From assembly GCA_030609325.1 (NCBI GenBank), contig JAUWCL010000014.1, forward strand, positions 1 to 64,000: 64,000 nt of DNA. The letters are read 5' to 3'. Source of the stretch: Candidatus Krumholzibacteriota bacterium. Lineage in GTDB: Bacteria; Krumholzibacteriota; Krumholzibacteriia; Krumholzibacteriales; Krumholzibacteriaceae. The position numbers and the translations under genes are program-made. The notes under the pieces are model-generated. The model was not told where the DNA came from. It did not search any database and saw nothing but the letters and a program-made list of their open reading frames with translations. Position 1 is the first letter of the stretch, and each line of letters begins with the position of its first letter. Shown one piece after another: positions 36,938 to 47,100 of the stretch.

Positions 36938-38332
36938 TCATCCTATCATGATTTTTCCATCAGCGTACCTGTAAGTTATCGGGCGGAGCCGGCTGGTGAC
37001 GACATAGGCCATCATCAGCAGGCCCACCCTTCCGAGGAACATCAGGACGATCACGACGATCTTGCCGGCCGGATTCAGCGTGCCTGTAGTTCCCATCGAG
37101 AGGCCTACCGTGGCGAAGGCCGAAACCGTCTCGAAGAACGCAGACAGAAAATAGTCGGCCGATTCATGGGCCAGGTCCATGTGAAAGACGAGGAGCAGGA
37201 CCAGCCCGATCGCCACCGTAATGACCGCCATGGCGAGGACCGACAGTGCCTTCCCTATCCTTCCCTCCGGTATTGTGCTCCTGAACACGCCGACCGACTG
37301 GCGGCCCGAGACCCGGCTCTTGATTATGGCGGCAAATACGGCGAGGGTCGTCGTCTTTATTCCCCCGCCCGTCGAACCGGGGCTCGCCCCGATGAACATC
37401 AGCATGATTATTATAAAGAGCGTGGCAGGCTCGAGCGCCGAGATCTCGACCGTGTTGAAGCCGGCCGTCCTCGCCGTGACCGACTGGAACAGAGATGCCA
37501 GCGTCCTGTTCTTCATTGTCAGCGTCTCCCACTCCGGTCCCCTCTCGATGAAGAATATCAGCAGCGCCCCGCCTATTATCAGAACCGCCGTCGTCAACAT
37601 GACAAGCTTCGTGTGGAGAGAGAAATGGTATCGCCTGCGGTCCTTGCGGTGCCTGAACCTCCAGTAGAACTCGTTGACGACGGGGAATCCGAGGCCCCCG
37701 AGGATTATCAGGCTCATCACCGTGACGTTAAGCAGTATATTCCCCTGGTATTGCATGAAACTCGTCGAGAAGAACGAGAATCCAGCGTTGCAGAACGAAG
37801 ATATCGCGTGAAAGACGCTCGTGAAGATCGCCGGCTGCAGCGGCATCTCCCTTCTCCAGACGAGGAAGAGCAGGGCGGCCCCGACCACCTCCACGGTGAA
37901 GGTGAATGCGAATATCATCCGGATCAGCTGTTTGATGTCGACGATAGGGCTGGGAACGAACGACTCGTTGATAATCCATCTCTCTTTCGTCCCCAGGCTC
38001 TTTCCGATGAAGAGGAAAAGAAATACGGAGAATGTCATGATGCCGAGCCCGCCGACCTGTATCAGCGTCATGACTACGATCTTGCCGAAGACGGTCAGCT
38101 TCGTCCCGATATCGATGACAACGAGTCCGGTCACGCAGACTGCCGATATGGCGGTGAAAAAGGCGTCGAGCCCGTTGAGCGTGTCGCCCGTCGAAGCGGC
38201 GGGCAGCGAGAGGAGAATCGCCCCGAGCGTCGCCGTCAGAAGGAAGCTCAGCACCACAACGAGCCCGGGAGGCATCCTCTGGAGCTTCCTCTTGACCTTC
38301 CTCCTGAAGCTGTTTCTGTCGGTGTCGTACAT
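36938..38332 (-). CDS. TrkH/KtrB-type potassium uptake channel
   Basis: 464 residues with four M1-P-M2 repeats. Selectivity-filter-like turns are visible in AISAVCVTGLVVIDI, FHAISSFCNAGFSFFS, SVTARTAGFNTVEI and ETVSAFATVGLSMGTTG. A cytoplasmic Arg/Lys-rich N-terminus (RRKVKRKLQRMPPG) precedes the first helix. With the neighbouring KtrA-like protein it forms a sodium- or proton-coupled potassium importer. The call is secure at family level. Confidence 0.95.
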   Translation of the reverse strand: MYDTDRNSFRRKVKRKLQRMPPGLVVVLSFLLTATLGAILLSLPAASTGDTLNGLDAFFTAISAVCVTGLVVIDIGTKLTVFGKIVVMTLIQVGGLGIMTFSVFLFLFIGKSLGTKERWIINESFVPSPIVDIKQLIRMIFAFTFTVEVVGAALLFLVWRREMPLQPAIFTSVFHAISSFCNAGFSFFSTSFMQYQGNILLNVTVMSLIILGGLGFPVVNEFYWRFRHRKDRRRYHFSLHTKLVMLTTAVLIIGGALLIFFIERGPEWETLTMKNRTLASLFQSVTARTAGFNTVEISALEPATLFIIIMLMFIGASPGSTGGGIKTTTLAVFAAIIKSRVSGRQSVGVFRSTIPEGRIGKALSVLAMAVITVAIGLVLLLVFHMDLAHESADYFLSAFFETVSAFATVGLSMGTTGTLNPAGKIVVIVLMFLGRVGLLMMAYVVTSRLRPITYRYADGKIMIG

Positions 38333-38362
38333 GAGATCGCCGCAGGGCGCCCGGGAGGCGTC

Positions 38363-38725
38363 CTACTTTATGAAACCTATCCTTCCCGCCTGCTTGTCCG
38401 AGCCGAGGGCCTCTTCGTCGATCTCCAGGCTCTCCACGTTCTCATCTTCGAACATTATGATCGTCTGGATCGTTCTCCAAGGGAGGAGGATGTTGACCGT
38501 GTGCTTCCGGGGCTTTCTCTTCTTCTCCGGCACAGCCCTCCCGCTCGAGTCCCTCAACTCAACGGTCATGAACTTCCTGTTCTCCACCCAGATCCCCGCT
38601 TCGTCAACGGCCTTGACCCTGCAGAAGAACGGTCCCTCGCTCTCGATGCCGGTGAACTCGATCCCCTCGCAGCTCTCCAGCTTGACCAGTACGGTCCGGC
38701 CGATGATATCCCTCGCGTCGTTCAT
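38363..38725 (-). CDS. Small conserved-looking protein of unknown function
   Basis: 120 residues, AGGAG before the ATG, 30 bases ahead of the TrkH gene, so it is probably co-transcribed. It begins ARDIIGRTVLVKLESCEGIE and contains ENRKFMTVELRDSSGRAVPE, a basic KKRKPRK patch and an acidic tail. Short strands alternate as in a small beta-barrel (Sm-like or SH3-like), and there is no signal peptide or membrane helix. I do not recognise a family. A 29-base tandem repeat lies just upstream. Confidence 0.65.
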   Translation of the reverse strand: MNDARDIIGRTVLVKLESCEGIEFTGIESEGPFFCRVKAVDEAGIWVENRKFMTVELRDSSGRAVPEKKRKPRKHTVNILLPWRTIQTIIMFEDENVESLEIDEEALGSDKQAGRIGFIK

Positions 38726-38755
38726 ATCCAGCGCTCCTGTCTATTTCCGGCGCCG

Positions 38756-38813
38756 GGCGCCGTGAAACGGTGCATCCCGGTGATGGCGCCGTGAAACGGT
38801 GCATCCCGGTGAT
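38756..38813. repeat. Perfect tandem duplication of a 29-base unit
   Basis: Two identical adjacent copies (38756-38784 and 38785-38813). Each contains the small inverted repeat CCGT-GAA-ACGG. They occupy most of the 140-base gap between the ChaN-like gene (stop 38866) and the small unknown gene. No third copy was seen. Confidence 0.9.
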
Positions 38814-38865
38814 TCTGCCGTTAACCGCGGTGAAATTCAAAGAAAAAATGGGATATGGAGGCAGA

Positions 38866-40524
38866 TCAGCCGCGATAGGGGCGCAGCCTGCGGACCCATT
38901 CGAGGTACAGCGGCGTCGCGCCGCCCTCCCTGTCGAACCTCTCGCGGAAGAGGACCTGGAGCTCCTCGACGGAGACCTTCCCGTCGTGGAACCCGCTGTA
39001 GAGCGCGTCTCCAAGTGTCCGCCCGAGCGCCTTGACGATCCACAGCCTCTTCCTGATACTGAGCCTGTGTATCCGCTTCATCTTCCCGGTCGACATCTTC
39101 CCGCCGGTCTTCTCGCAGGCGATGTGGTACCTCAGCAGGGCGGCCGCTTCCCTCGTCTCGGTCAGGGTCATGCCGGGCAGCGGGCCGACGACCGAACCGC
39201 TCTCTCCCATCGCTTCGAAGAGCTCTCCCGGTCCCCCGCACGATATCACGGGATTCACCAGCCTGGCGCCCAGGGTGCAGAGAGCCTCCTCGAAAACGAA
39301 TGCATAGAACCTGTCCTCCATCGTCCTCCTGATCTTCCGCTGCGGACCGATCTCGTCGCGCATCGCGTAGAGTACGAACCTCGCCGCCTCACGGGCAGCG
39401 CACACGAGGTCGAAGTGCTGGATCACCAGCTTGTTGACAACCGGGATGTAGCTCATGCCCGATCGCTTCAGATTCTCGGCCGCGGCCAGCACGCCTTTCT
39501 GCGTCATCCCGAGGGATCGGAGATGAGCCGATATCGCCTTGTATGTCGTGCCACAGTGGATCTCGGGAACAACCGATCCGACCGGCTCGCACCAGTCCTC
39601 GCCGACGGTGACCTCGAGGCATCCCCTCCCGCCTGCGATGAAGTTGAGGATATTGTCGAACATCTCGCCCATCGACGGGGTCTGGATGTCGCATTCGGCC
39701 CCCTCTGTCCAGAGATCGATCATGCGGCGGTACGACTGATACTTTATCATCGGCGAGGCGGTGAAGACGCAGTACCTCCCCGCGCCGACCTGTACCGCCT
39801 CGGCGTCCTGGCGCCCCTTCCGCAGGAGCCTCCAGTAAATCTCGTCGATGTTCTGGACGATCGTCGTCTCTTTCAGGCGCCCGCCGATGATCTTTCTCAC
39901 GTCCTCGGGCAGGTGATTCGAGGCAATATGCGATTCGCCTATCACGACGAGGATCGTGTGGCCGGGGAAGAAGTTCCTTATCGAGGCTATCTTGCGCGCG
40001 ATCATCCTGTCCCTGCGCCGTATGAAGCGGAGCTGGTCGCGGGGCTCGGAATCGATCCCGAAGACCGGCACGAACGGATCCTTCGCCGCTTCGAAGAAAC
40101 GGCGGTAGCTCTCCCAGCTGAATCCCCACTCGGATCTGTAGTTTATCGCCTCGAGGAACTCCTCCTCGCTCATCGCCCCCTTCATCCATCTGTCGAGCGT
40201 CTCCTGCTCGTACTCGTAAAGCATCTCGAGGGCGAGAACGACCTTAGCCCCCCTCTCCTTCAGCTCGGCGAGCAGGTCGAGCGCGAGCTTCTGGCTCGCG
40301 TCGAGCGGATGGTAATCGCCGAAATATACGATGTCGCTGCCGGCAGCCCGTTCGAGGATCTCCTCCTTCGGACAGATCTTCCTGTAACCGGACAGCTCGG
40401 AATGGAACTCGCGGATATACGACGACTTCGAGGTCTTGTCGATACCGAATATCTCCTTCTTCAGGCTCCTGATGACTGCCCTCTGAGCCCTTATTTCTTT
40501 TTCTATCGATTGCTTGGCCGTCAT
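38866..40524 (-). CDS. ChaN/Tiki-like protein with long C-terminal extension
   Basis: 552 residues. Residues 50-300 match the ChaN haem-binding/Tiki fold: GSDIVYFGDYHPLDASQKLA, GAKVVLALEMLYEYEQETLD, FLEAINYRSEWGFSWESYRR, VPVFGIDSE, then FPGHTILVVIGESHIASNH. The GD.H, E and GE.H positions are the presumed metal ligands of the Tiki superfamily. The C-terminal 250 residues are a separate, mainly helical region of unknown role, and there is no signal peptide, unlike ChaN lipoproteins. It may be a cytoplasmic hydrolase or haem-handling protein. Confidence 0.78.
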   Translation of the reverse strand: MTAKQSIEKEIRAQRAVIRSLKKEIFGIDKTSKSSYIREFHSELSGYRKICPKEEILERAAGSDIVYFGDYHPLDASQKLALDLLAELKERGAKVVLALEMLYEYEQETLDRWMKGAMSEEEFLEAINYRSEWGFSWESYRRFFEAAKDPFVPVFGIDSEPRDQLRFIRRRDRMIARKIASIRNFFPGHTILVVIGESHIASNHLPEDVRKIIGGRLKETTIVQNIDEIYWRLLRKGRQDAEAVQVGAGRYCVFTASPMIKYQSYRRMIDLWTEGAECDIQTPSMGEMFDNILNFIAGGRGCLEVTVGEDWCEPVGSVVPEIHCGTTYKAISAHLRSLGMTQKGVLAAAENLKRSGMSYIPVVNKLVIQHFDLVCAAREAARFVLYAMRDEIGPQRKIRRTMEDRFYAFVFEEALCTLGARLVNPVISCGGPGELFEAMGESGSVVGPLPGMTLTETREAAALLRYHIACEKTGGKMSTGKMKRIHRLSIRKRLWIVKALGRTLGDALYSGFHDGKVSVEELQVLFRERFDREGGATPLYLEWVRRLRPYRG

Positions 40525-40561
40525 CGTCTCTCTCCCGCACGCGGCAGGCCTGTGATAATAT

Positions 40562-40590
40562 TCGACAACAATATTGCCTTCGCATATAAT
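40562..40590 (+). promoter_or_regulatory. Sigma70-type promoter for the Cys-rich protein/acyl-CoA synthetase pair
   Basis: TCGACA (40562-40567, five of six) and a perfect TATAAT (40585-40590) are 17 bases apart, giving a start near 40597 and a short leader to ATG 40623. Confidence 0.75.
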
Positions 40591-40622
40591 GTTCCACGTC
40601 TAAATTTTTCGAAAGGCCGATC

Positions 40623-40799
40623 ATGACGCGACAGCCCAGATGGTGCGACCTCGGCTGCCGGCACGCATCTTTTCCGGACAAGGACGCACTCGACGGCGCC
40701 TGCCACACAATCATAGCCCTCTGGTGCGATAAATACGGCAGACTCGTACAGAAAAGCGCGCTCTGTCTCGACATGACGACGGAGAAGGAAGATGGATAA
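40623..40799 (+). CDS. 58-residue Cys-rich small protein
   Basis: It starts at ATG 40623 with GAAAGG upstream and stops TAA at 40797-40799, overlapping the next gene start (40792) by eight bases. The sequence opens MTRQPRWCDLGCRHASFPDK and continues DALDGACHTIIALWCDKYGR. Cysteines are arranged C-x3-C, later C-H, W-C and C. It resembles, from memory, small uncharacterised Cys-rich proteins of the form WCDxxC...FPxxDALDGSxxCRTFxALxC found in various anaerobes. The four or five Cys could bind zinc or an iron-sulphur cluster. Its strong promoter and coupling to the synthetase gene support it being real. Confidence 0.75.
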   Translation: MTRQPRWCDLGCRHASFPDKDALDGACHTIIALWCDKYGRLVQKSALCLDMTTEKEDG

Positions 40800-43080
40800 T
40801 ACGATCGAGCCGCAGGTGCTTGCCTCAATCGAGGAGATCCTGCTCGGCATCCTCGACGAGGGCAGGGAAATCCCCCGCGAAGACGAGATCTATGCCGTCC
40901 TCGACCTGCTCGGATTCGAGACACCCGAGGCCGTCTTCATGACCTCGGCCAACGAGATAGACGAGGAGACGCTCGCCTCCCTGCCGGGCGACGAGGTCGT
41001 CTGCAAGTTCATCTCGCCGCAGGTCGCCCACCGCACCGAGCACGGCGGCATCAGATTCACCGAAAAGAGGCCGGGGACGCTGCGCGGGGTATTCTCCGAT
41101 TTCGAGGCGGCCGCCTCGAGGCTCGGGGTCGAGTTCTCCGGGATGCTCGTGGCCCGCCGCCTCAACGTGGACGAGTCGGTCCCCAGGCAGCTTCTTCTCT
41201 CTCTGAAGCAGGACAGGGCGTTCGGCCCCGTCGTCGTCGCCGGACTGGGCGGGACAGGAACGGAGGTCTACAACGAAGGGCTGAAGAAAGACCGCGGGCT
41301 GCGCGTGATGGCCTCGTCGATGTGCACCGAAAGGGAATTCGTGGAAAATGCCCTGATGAATACGCTGTTCTTCCCGATCATCGCCGGGCACACGCGGATA
41401 TCATCGCAGCCGATGATCGCTCCCGGCGCGTTCGTCGAAGTGGTGCGGAGGTTCGCCTTTCTGGCCGCGGGCTTCTCTACCCTCTCCGACTGGACTCCCG
41501 TGACTATCGAGGAGCTCGAAATCAATCCACTCCAGATCACTGAGGGCGGCGGGCTCGTCCCGCTCGACGCGATGATGAAGCTCTCTCGCATCAAGGGCAG
41601 CCGCGAGGCGGCTCCGCAGGAGAAGATCGACAGGCTGCTTCGGCCGGGGAGCGTCCTCGTCATCGGGGCATCGGCGACCAGGGTCAACATGGGCCGGGTC
41701 ATACTGAAGAACCTCGCCGCGTCGGAGACGATACCTCGCGAGAGGATCTATCTCCTCCATCCTGAGGCCGGTTCGATCGAAGGGTGCGCGGCCTTCCGGT
41801 CGCCCGCCGACCTGCCGGAGAAGGTCGACACGACCGTCTTCACGATCCCTGCGAGCGAGGAATCGGAGGCGCTCCTCGAGGAGCTGATCCTCGGCGAAAG
41901 GACCGAGTCAATAATCCTCATATCGGGGGGATACGGTGAGACCGAGGGGGGACGCGAGCTTTCCCTCAGACTGAGAAAGGCCATCGCCGACAGCCTCGAT
42001 CTTCCCGCCGGCGGCACGATCGTCAACGGCCCTAACTGCATGGGTATTATCTCGGGGCCGGGCGGCTACAACACATTCTTCCTCCCCGAGTACAAGTTTC
42101 CTCTCGAGGGAGAGTTCGGCAGGCGCAGCGCCGTCATCAGCCAGAGCGGTGCGTGGCTCGTCACCCTGCTCAATACGCAGGCATCGTTCCTGCAGCCGCG
42201 ATACATGATAACTGTCGGCAACCAGATCGACCTCACGATTACCGATCATTTCGAAAACGTATCAGATGATCCCGATATCGACTTGTTCTGCATATATATA
42301 GAGGGTTTTCGCGCCTGGGAGGGAGAGCGGTTCCTCGAGCTAGCCCGGAAGATCACCTCCTCGGGCCGCAGCGTCATCCTCTACAAGACCGGACGGACCG
42401 CCGAGGGCGCCGCGGCCGTAGCGTCCCACACGGCGGCGATGGCCGGCGACTACGCCGTCCTCGAGAGGCTCCTGCGCGACGCGGGGGTCCATGTCGCCGA
42501 CTCCCTGGAAGAGATGGAGGACGCGATGAAGGTCCTCACCCTGCTCGAGGGAAGGCACTCAGGCAGAAACCGCGTCGCGATATCGAGCGACGCAGGCTAC
42601 GAATGCTCGGTGGCGGCCGACAGGCTCGGATCGATGGAACTGGCCCGCTTCTCGGAGAAGACGGTCGAACGGCTCGGCGAGCTCCTCCCCACCGGATTCA
42701 TAGACGTCAACAACCCGATCGACGCCACACCGGCGATCACGACGGAGAAGTACGGAAAGTGCATAGAGGTGGTCCTGGAGGATGACAACGTCGACTGCGT
42801 CATCGTGTCGACCGTCGCCTCCACCCTGTTTCAGGAAAACCTCCCCGCCGGACCGGGCCACAAGGAAGACATCAACCGGAAATCCTCCCATCCGAACACG
42901 ATGATCAGTCTCTTCCGCTCTACGGAAAAGCCGATGGTCGTCTGCCTCAACGAAGGTGCGATCTACGACCCGGCGGTCGAGATGATGGAGCGGGCGGGGG
43001 TACCCGTCTTCAGGAAGATCGACCGGGCTGCCCGCGCGATGGACATATTCCTGAAGATCCGCTCCCCGAAGGGGGCATGA
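40792..43080 (+). CDS. NDP-forming acyl-CoA synthetase, ATP-grasp domain first
   Basis: 762 residues. Residues 20-265 form an ATP-grasp (beta-subunit-like) domain: EVVCKFISPQVAHRTEHGGI, GPVVVAGLGGTGTEVYNEGL and TIEELEINPLQITEGGGLVP. Residues 285-410 are a CoA-binding Rossmann domain (SVLVIGASATRVNMGR) and the rest is ligase-like (IVNGPNCMGIIS, AVISQSGAWLVTLLNTQ, and VASHTAAMAGDYAVLERLLR near the expected phosphohistidine). Such enzymes make ATP from acetyl-CoA or other acyl-CoA, or run in reverse. The usual fused order is CoA-binding first, ATP-grasp last; here it is reversed. GGAGAAGG precedes the ATG. Confidence 0.88.
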   Translation: MDNTIEPQVLASIEEILLGILDEGREIPREDEIYAVLDLLGFETPEAVFMTSANEIDEETLASLPGDEVVCKFISPQVAHRTEHGGIRFTEKRPGTLRGVFSDFEAAASRLGVEFSGMLVARRLNVDESVPRQLLLSLKQDRAFGPVVVAGLGGTGTEVYNEGLKKDRGLRVMASSMCTEREFVENALMNTLFFPIIAGHTRISSQPMIAPGAFVEVVRRFAFLAAGFSTLSDWTPVTIEELEINPLQITEGGGLVPLDAMMKLSRIKGSREAAPQEKIDRLLRPGSVLVIGASATRVNMGRVILKNLAASETIPRERIYLLHPEAGSIEGCAAFRSPADLPEKVDTTVFTIPASEESEALLEELILGERTESIILISGGYGETEGGRELSLRLRKAIADSLDLPAGGTIVNGPNCMGIISGPGGYNTFFLPEYKFPLEGEFGRRSAVISQSGAWLVTLLNTQASFLQPRYMITVGNQIDLTITDHFENVSDDPDIDLFCIYIEGFRAWEGERFLELARKITSSGRSVILYKTGRTAEGAAAVASHTAAMAGDYAVLERLLRDAGVHVADSLEEMEDAMKVLTLLEGRHSGRNRVAISSDAGYECSVAADRLGSMELARFSEKTVERLGELLPTGFIDVNNPIDATPAITTEKYGKCIEVVLEDDNVDCVIVSTVASTLFQENLPAGPGHKEDINRKSSHPNTMISLFRSTEKPMVVCLNEGAIYDPAVEMMERAGVPVFRKIDRAARAMDIFLKIRSPKGA

Positions 43081-43240
43081 CGGGGCCTTTTGTGTTGAGC
43101 GGGCCGCACCGATATTATAAACTGCGCATCCGGCATGTTTTGCCGATTTTTCCTGTAACCGAAGCGCGATGACGATTGACTGAAACTATAAGAGGGCCGG
43201 AGGCGTACGAAGTATATCTACGGCGCCGGAAGGGGCGAAA
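43081..43240 (+). promoter_or_regulatory. Gap before the exporter operon: weak terminator and promoter signals
   Basis: A small hairpin CGGCA/TGCCG (43131-43145) followed by ATTTTT could end the synthetase transcript. A candidate promoter TTGTGT-17-TATTAT (43090-43118) precedes it, so the hairpin might instead act as an attenuator for the ABC/RND operon. Both signals are modest. GGAAGGGG lies shortly before the ATG at 43241. Confidence 0.35.
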
Positions 43241-44122
43241 ATGAACATATCGATCGAAGGATTGAGCAAGACATACAAGGGCGGCACGACTGCCCTCACC
43301 GGGGTGGACCTCGAGATAGGCAGCGGGATGTTCGGCCTGCTCGGGCCGAACGGCGCGGGAAAGACGACACTGATGAGGATCCTCGTCACGCTGATGAAGC
43401 CGACCGGCGGCAGCGTCAGGGTAAACGATCTCGACCTGCAGAAGAACCGGCGCGAGATCAGGTCGATGCTCGGATACCTCCCGCAGGAGTTCAGATTCTT
43501 CTCCAAACTCACTACATGGGAATTCCTCGATTACATGACGTGCCTCGCCGGCCTGAAGGAAGCGAAGAAGCGGACAAAGGCCGTCGGCGAGATGCTCGAG
43601 CAGGTCGGACTCTACGACGTGCGCGACCGGCTCGCCAACAAGCTCTCCGGGGGAATGAAGCGCAGGCTGGGGATCGCCCAGGCGCTGATCGGAGAGCCGA
43701 AGATCATAGTCGTCGACGAACCGACGACCGGTCTCGATCCCGAGGAGCGGATCAGGTTCAGGAACCTGCTCGCCGATATGGGCCAGAAGGACATCGCCAT
43801 CATCCTCTCGACCCATATCGTCGGCGACATATCGAGCACCTGCCACAACATGGCACTGCTCGACCGCGGCCGCGTCGTTTTCCGCGGCTCCCCCGACGGG
43901 CTTATCGAGAAGACCCGCGGGCGGGCGTGGAAGATACGCGCGCTCGACAGCGAGCTCGAGGAGATAAAGACGACCTTCCCCGTGATATCGGCCATTCCCG
44001 CCGACGACGGTTGGGAGGTCCACGTCGTCGCCGACGATACGGGCAGATGGCCCGGCGAGGAGGTAGAGCCGGATCTCGAGCACGCGTACGTCTATTTCAT
44101 GGAGAACCTCTCGGAAAACTGA
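43241..44122 (+). CDS. ABC transporter ATPase
   Basis: 293 residues. All nucleotide-binding motifs are present: Walker A GPNGAGKTT (G35-T43), Q-loop LGYLPQEFRFF, signature LSGGMKRR (about 135), Walker B IIVVDEPTTGLD with D159-E160, and H-loop STHIV. The C-terminal 70 residues form a regulatory extension. It pairs with the next gene, a large ABC-2-like permease. The opening segment IGSGMFGLLGPNGAGKTTLM is nearly identical to the ATPase fused to the RND protein at 53239-57981, so the two ATPases are close paralogues inside one operon. Confidence 0.95.
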   Translation: MNISIEGLSKTYKGGTTALTGVDLEIGSGMFGLLGPNGAGKTTLMRILVTLMKPTGGSVRVNDLDLQKNRREIRSMLGYLPQEFRFFSKLTTWEFLDYMTCLAGLKEAKKRTKAVGEMLEQVGLYDVRDRLANKLSGGMKRRLGIAQALIGEPKIIVVDEPTTGLDPEERIRFRNLLADMGQKDIAIILSTHIVGDISSTCHNMALLDRGRVVFRGSPDGLIEKTRGRAWKIRALDSELEEIKTTFPVISAIPADDGWEVHVVADDTGRWPGEEVEPDLEHAYVYFMENLSEN

Positions 44123-44173
44123 GGGACCCGCGGCCGAGTACCGATCCCCGCCGACCGATGAAAGGCTGACAAA

Positions 44174-47100
44174 ATGATATCTATCTACAACATCCTCACA
44201 GTGGCGAGATTCGAGGCAAAGACGCTGTGGAGGAGCTGGTTTTTCCGGATCTTCTCGATCCTCTCCATAGCGGTCATCGGCTTCTTCGACTTCGGGGCCC
44301 TCTCCCCCGTCACCTGGTCGCCGTGGGCTTTCCAGGGAGTGCCGACGACGATACCGTACATGAACATCCTTCTTCTCAACGCAGCGCAGGCGATCATAGC
44401 TGTATTCCTCGCCTCCGACTTTCTCAAGCGGGACAAGAAGCTCGACACGACCGAGGTCGTCTACATGCGCTCGTTGACAAACGCCGATTACATCGTCGGA
44501 AAAACGCTCGGGATCATGCTGATGTTCCTTCTGCTCAACGTCGTGATCCTGCTGATCGGCCTCGTATTCAACGTATTCTTCACGGAGACGACCTTCGCCG
44601 GGACAGCCTATCTCATATATCCCCTCGTGATCAGCGTGCCGACGCTTATCTTCATACTGGGATTCGCATTTCTCATGATGGTGACGATCCGCAACCAGGC
44701 GGTGACATTCATCGTCCTTCTCGGATATATCGGAATTACCATCTTCTATCTCGGGCCGAAGGTACACAATGTCTTCGACTACATCGCCTTCAACGTCCCG
44801 ATGGTCTACTCGCAGTTCACCGGCTTCGCAGACATGTTCCACATGCTCGCGCAGCGCTCGATCTATCTCCTGCTCGGTCTTTCGTTCATATCCATGACGA
44901 TAGTTATGATCCGGAGGCTCCCCCAGTCGAGGATGATGACGGGGCTGGCGAGGTTCGCCGCGATCGCCTGCGCGGCGCTCGCCATAGTGCTGATCGCCGT
45001 CTACACCGGCAGGGGCGGCAACGCGGGACGCCAGCGCGAGAGGATCCTGGAGGCATCCGAGGCAGCCGCTTCAAAACCGGTAGCGACGCCCCTCTCCTGC
45101 GCTATAGATCTCGGACACGAGGGCGGACTCATCGACGCGACGGCGGCGATGTCGGTGCGCAACGACACCGGCGCTCTGCTCGTCTCCTACATATTCAGCC
45201 TCAACCCGGGGCTGGCCGTCCGCGAAGTGACCGGCGATTCCGGGCCTCTGAAGTACGAGCGCGACGAACACATACTGACGATCGTGCCCTCGAGCCCTCT
45301 CGCCGCCGACGCCGAGGATTCATTCAATATAAGGTGGAGGGGGATAATAAACGAAGACGCCCTATACACCGATATCGGCAAAGAGACGCTCGCTGACGCG
45401 TACAGGATCATTTTCTTCAACATCGGCAGGAGATACTCGTACATACATCCCTCGTACGTGCTGCTGACGCCCGAGACGATGTGGTACCCGGTCGCCGGGC
45501 CGGGATTCGTCCCGTCGGAGCCGCTCGAGCGGCGGCACGATTTCATCGACTTCTCCCTCGACGTCACCACTTCTCCCGGGTTGACCGCCGTCTCGCAGGG
45601 CGCGTCCGCGTCGACCTCGCCGGGCAGCTTCAGCTTCCGTCCGGAGAACCCCCTGCCTGCGATATCCCTGGCGATCGCGGAGTTCGAGAGAAAGACCACC
45701 GTCGTAGACTCGGTCGAGTACAACATCTACTACGGCGAGGGACATGACTACTGGACGCAGCACCTCTCCGAGGTCGGCGACACGCTCGAAGCGATGATCA
45801 GGGATCTGCGTCAGACATACGAAAACAACCTCAACCTCGAGTATCCCTTCCCCAGGTTCTCGATAGTGGAGGTCCCGGTCCACTACTCGGCCTTCCATCA
45901 CGCCTGGTCGGTGAGCCAGGAGACGGTCCAGCCGGAGATCGTGTTCATACCCGAAAAGGGAGTGACCCTCAGGAGCGCCGATTTCAGGAGGATGAAGCGC
46001 AGGAACGAACGGCGGCTCAAGAGGAGCAACGAGGAAGTCTCGGAGATGGAGAGCCAGGCCGGCATGCTCGCAGTCTTCGTCAACGGGACGCTTACCGGCC
46101 GTTTCGGCAGAAGGGAGTTCGGCGTCGACGATCCCTTCAGGAGGTCGCCCTCATACAACGTCTTCCCCAACATGCTCTCGTTCAGGAACGGCATCGATTT
46201 CCAGGAAATGCCATGGCTCGTCATGGCTCTCGAGTCGTGGTACGCGTCGAGACTGGACGACAACGTCTCGACCTTCACGCGGATGTATTTCGGCATGACG
46301 CCCGAGGAGAGGGTCAACCTCAAGCTCGCAGAGATGAGCCTCCGCGACCTCGTTCTCGATCCCGATTACCGCAAGATGTCCCATTTCGCCCTGCGATCCA
46401 AGGGGAACTTCCTCTTCACCATGATGGAGAGTACGACGGACCGCGACAACCTCGACGCAAGTTTCAAGGAGCTTTTCGAAAGGTACGAGCACGGCAACGT
46501 GCCGGGTGAAGTGTTCGCCTCCTCGCTTCAGGAGAAGTTCGGGATCGACCTCACCACGATGGCGGCCGGCTGGTACGACAGCGTTGCCCTGCCCGGATTC
46601 ATCATGTCCCCCGTCGACATCTACAAGTTCATCGACGGCGAGCGCGAGAGATACCAGGTCCGCTTCAGCGTCACCAACAACGGGGACACCGACGGGCTGA
46701 TCGACTTCACATTCAGACAGATGGACCTCAATATGCGCGGCGGCAGGAGATTCGGGATGATGCGGATGATGACGGCGACGATGACCCTCGGGGAGGACTA
46801 CAACAGGTACGTTCCCATCGAGTCCGGCGTGACGAAGGAACTCGGATTCGTCCTCGACTTCCAGCCCTCCTCGATCCTCGTCAACACTCTCGTGTCGCGC
46901 AACCTCCCCGCCGTCCTCGAGATCGACCTGCCGGAACAGCTCGAGGAGAAGAAGAAGGCCGCTCCCTTCGACGGCGAAAGGCTTCGCGAGAAGCCGGTGA
47001 GCCTCACCGTGGAAGGCGAGACGGTCGTCGATAACGAGGATCGGGGATTCGAGTTCGCCTCGGGCAGATCGAAGAGCCTGCTCAAAAGGCTCCTCCCCCG

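Noticed and set aside
36437-38794. 785-codon plus-strand reading frame
   Set aside because: It is antisense to TrkA, TrkH and the small unknown gene; its translation is low-complexity Arg/Asp/His-rich, as expected for the opposite strand of GC-rich genes.
38756-38813. CRISPR array
   Set aside because: The two 29-base units are directly adjacent with no spacer, and no cas genes are present.
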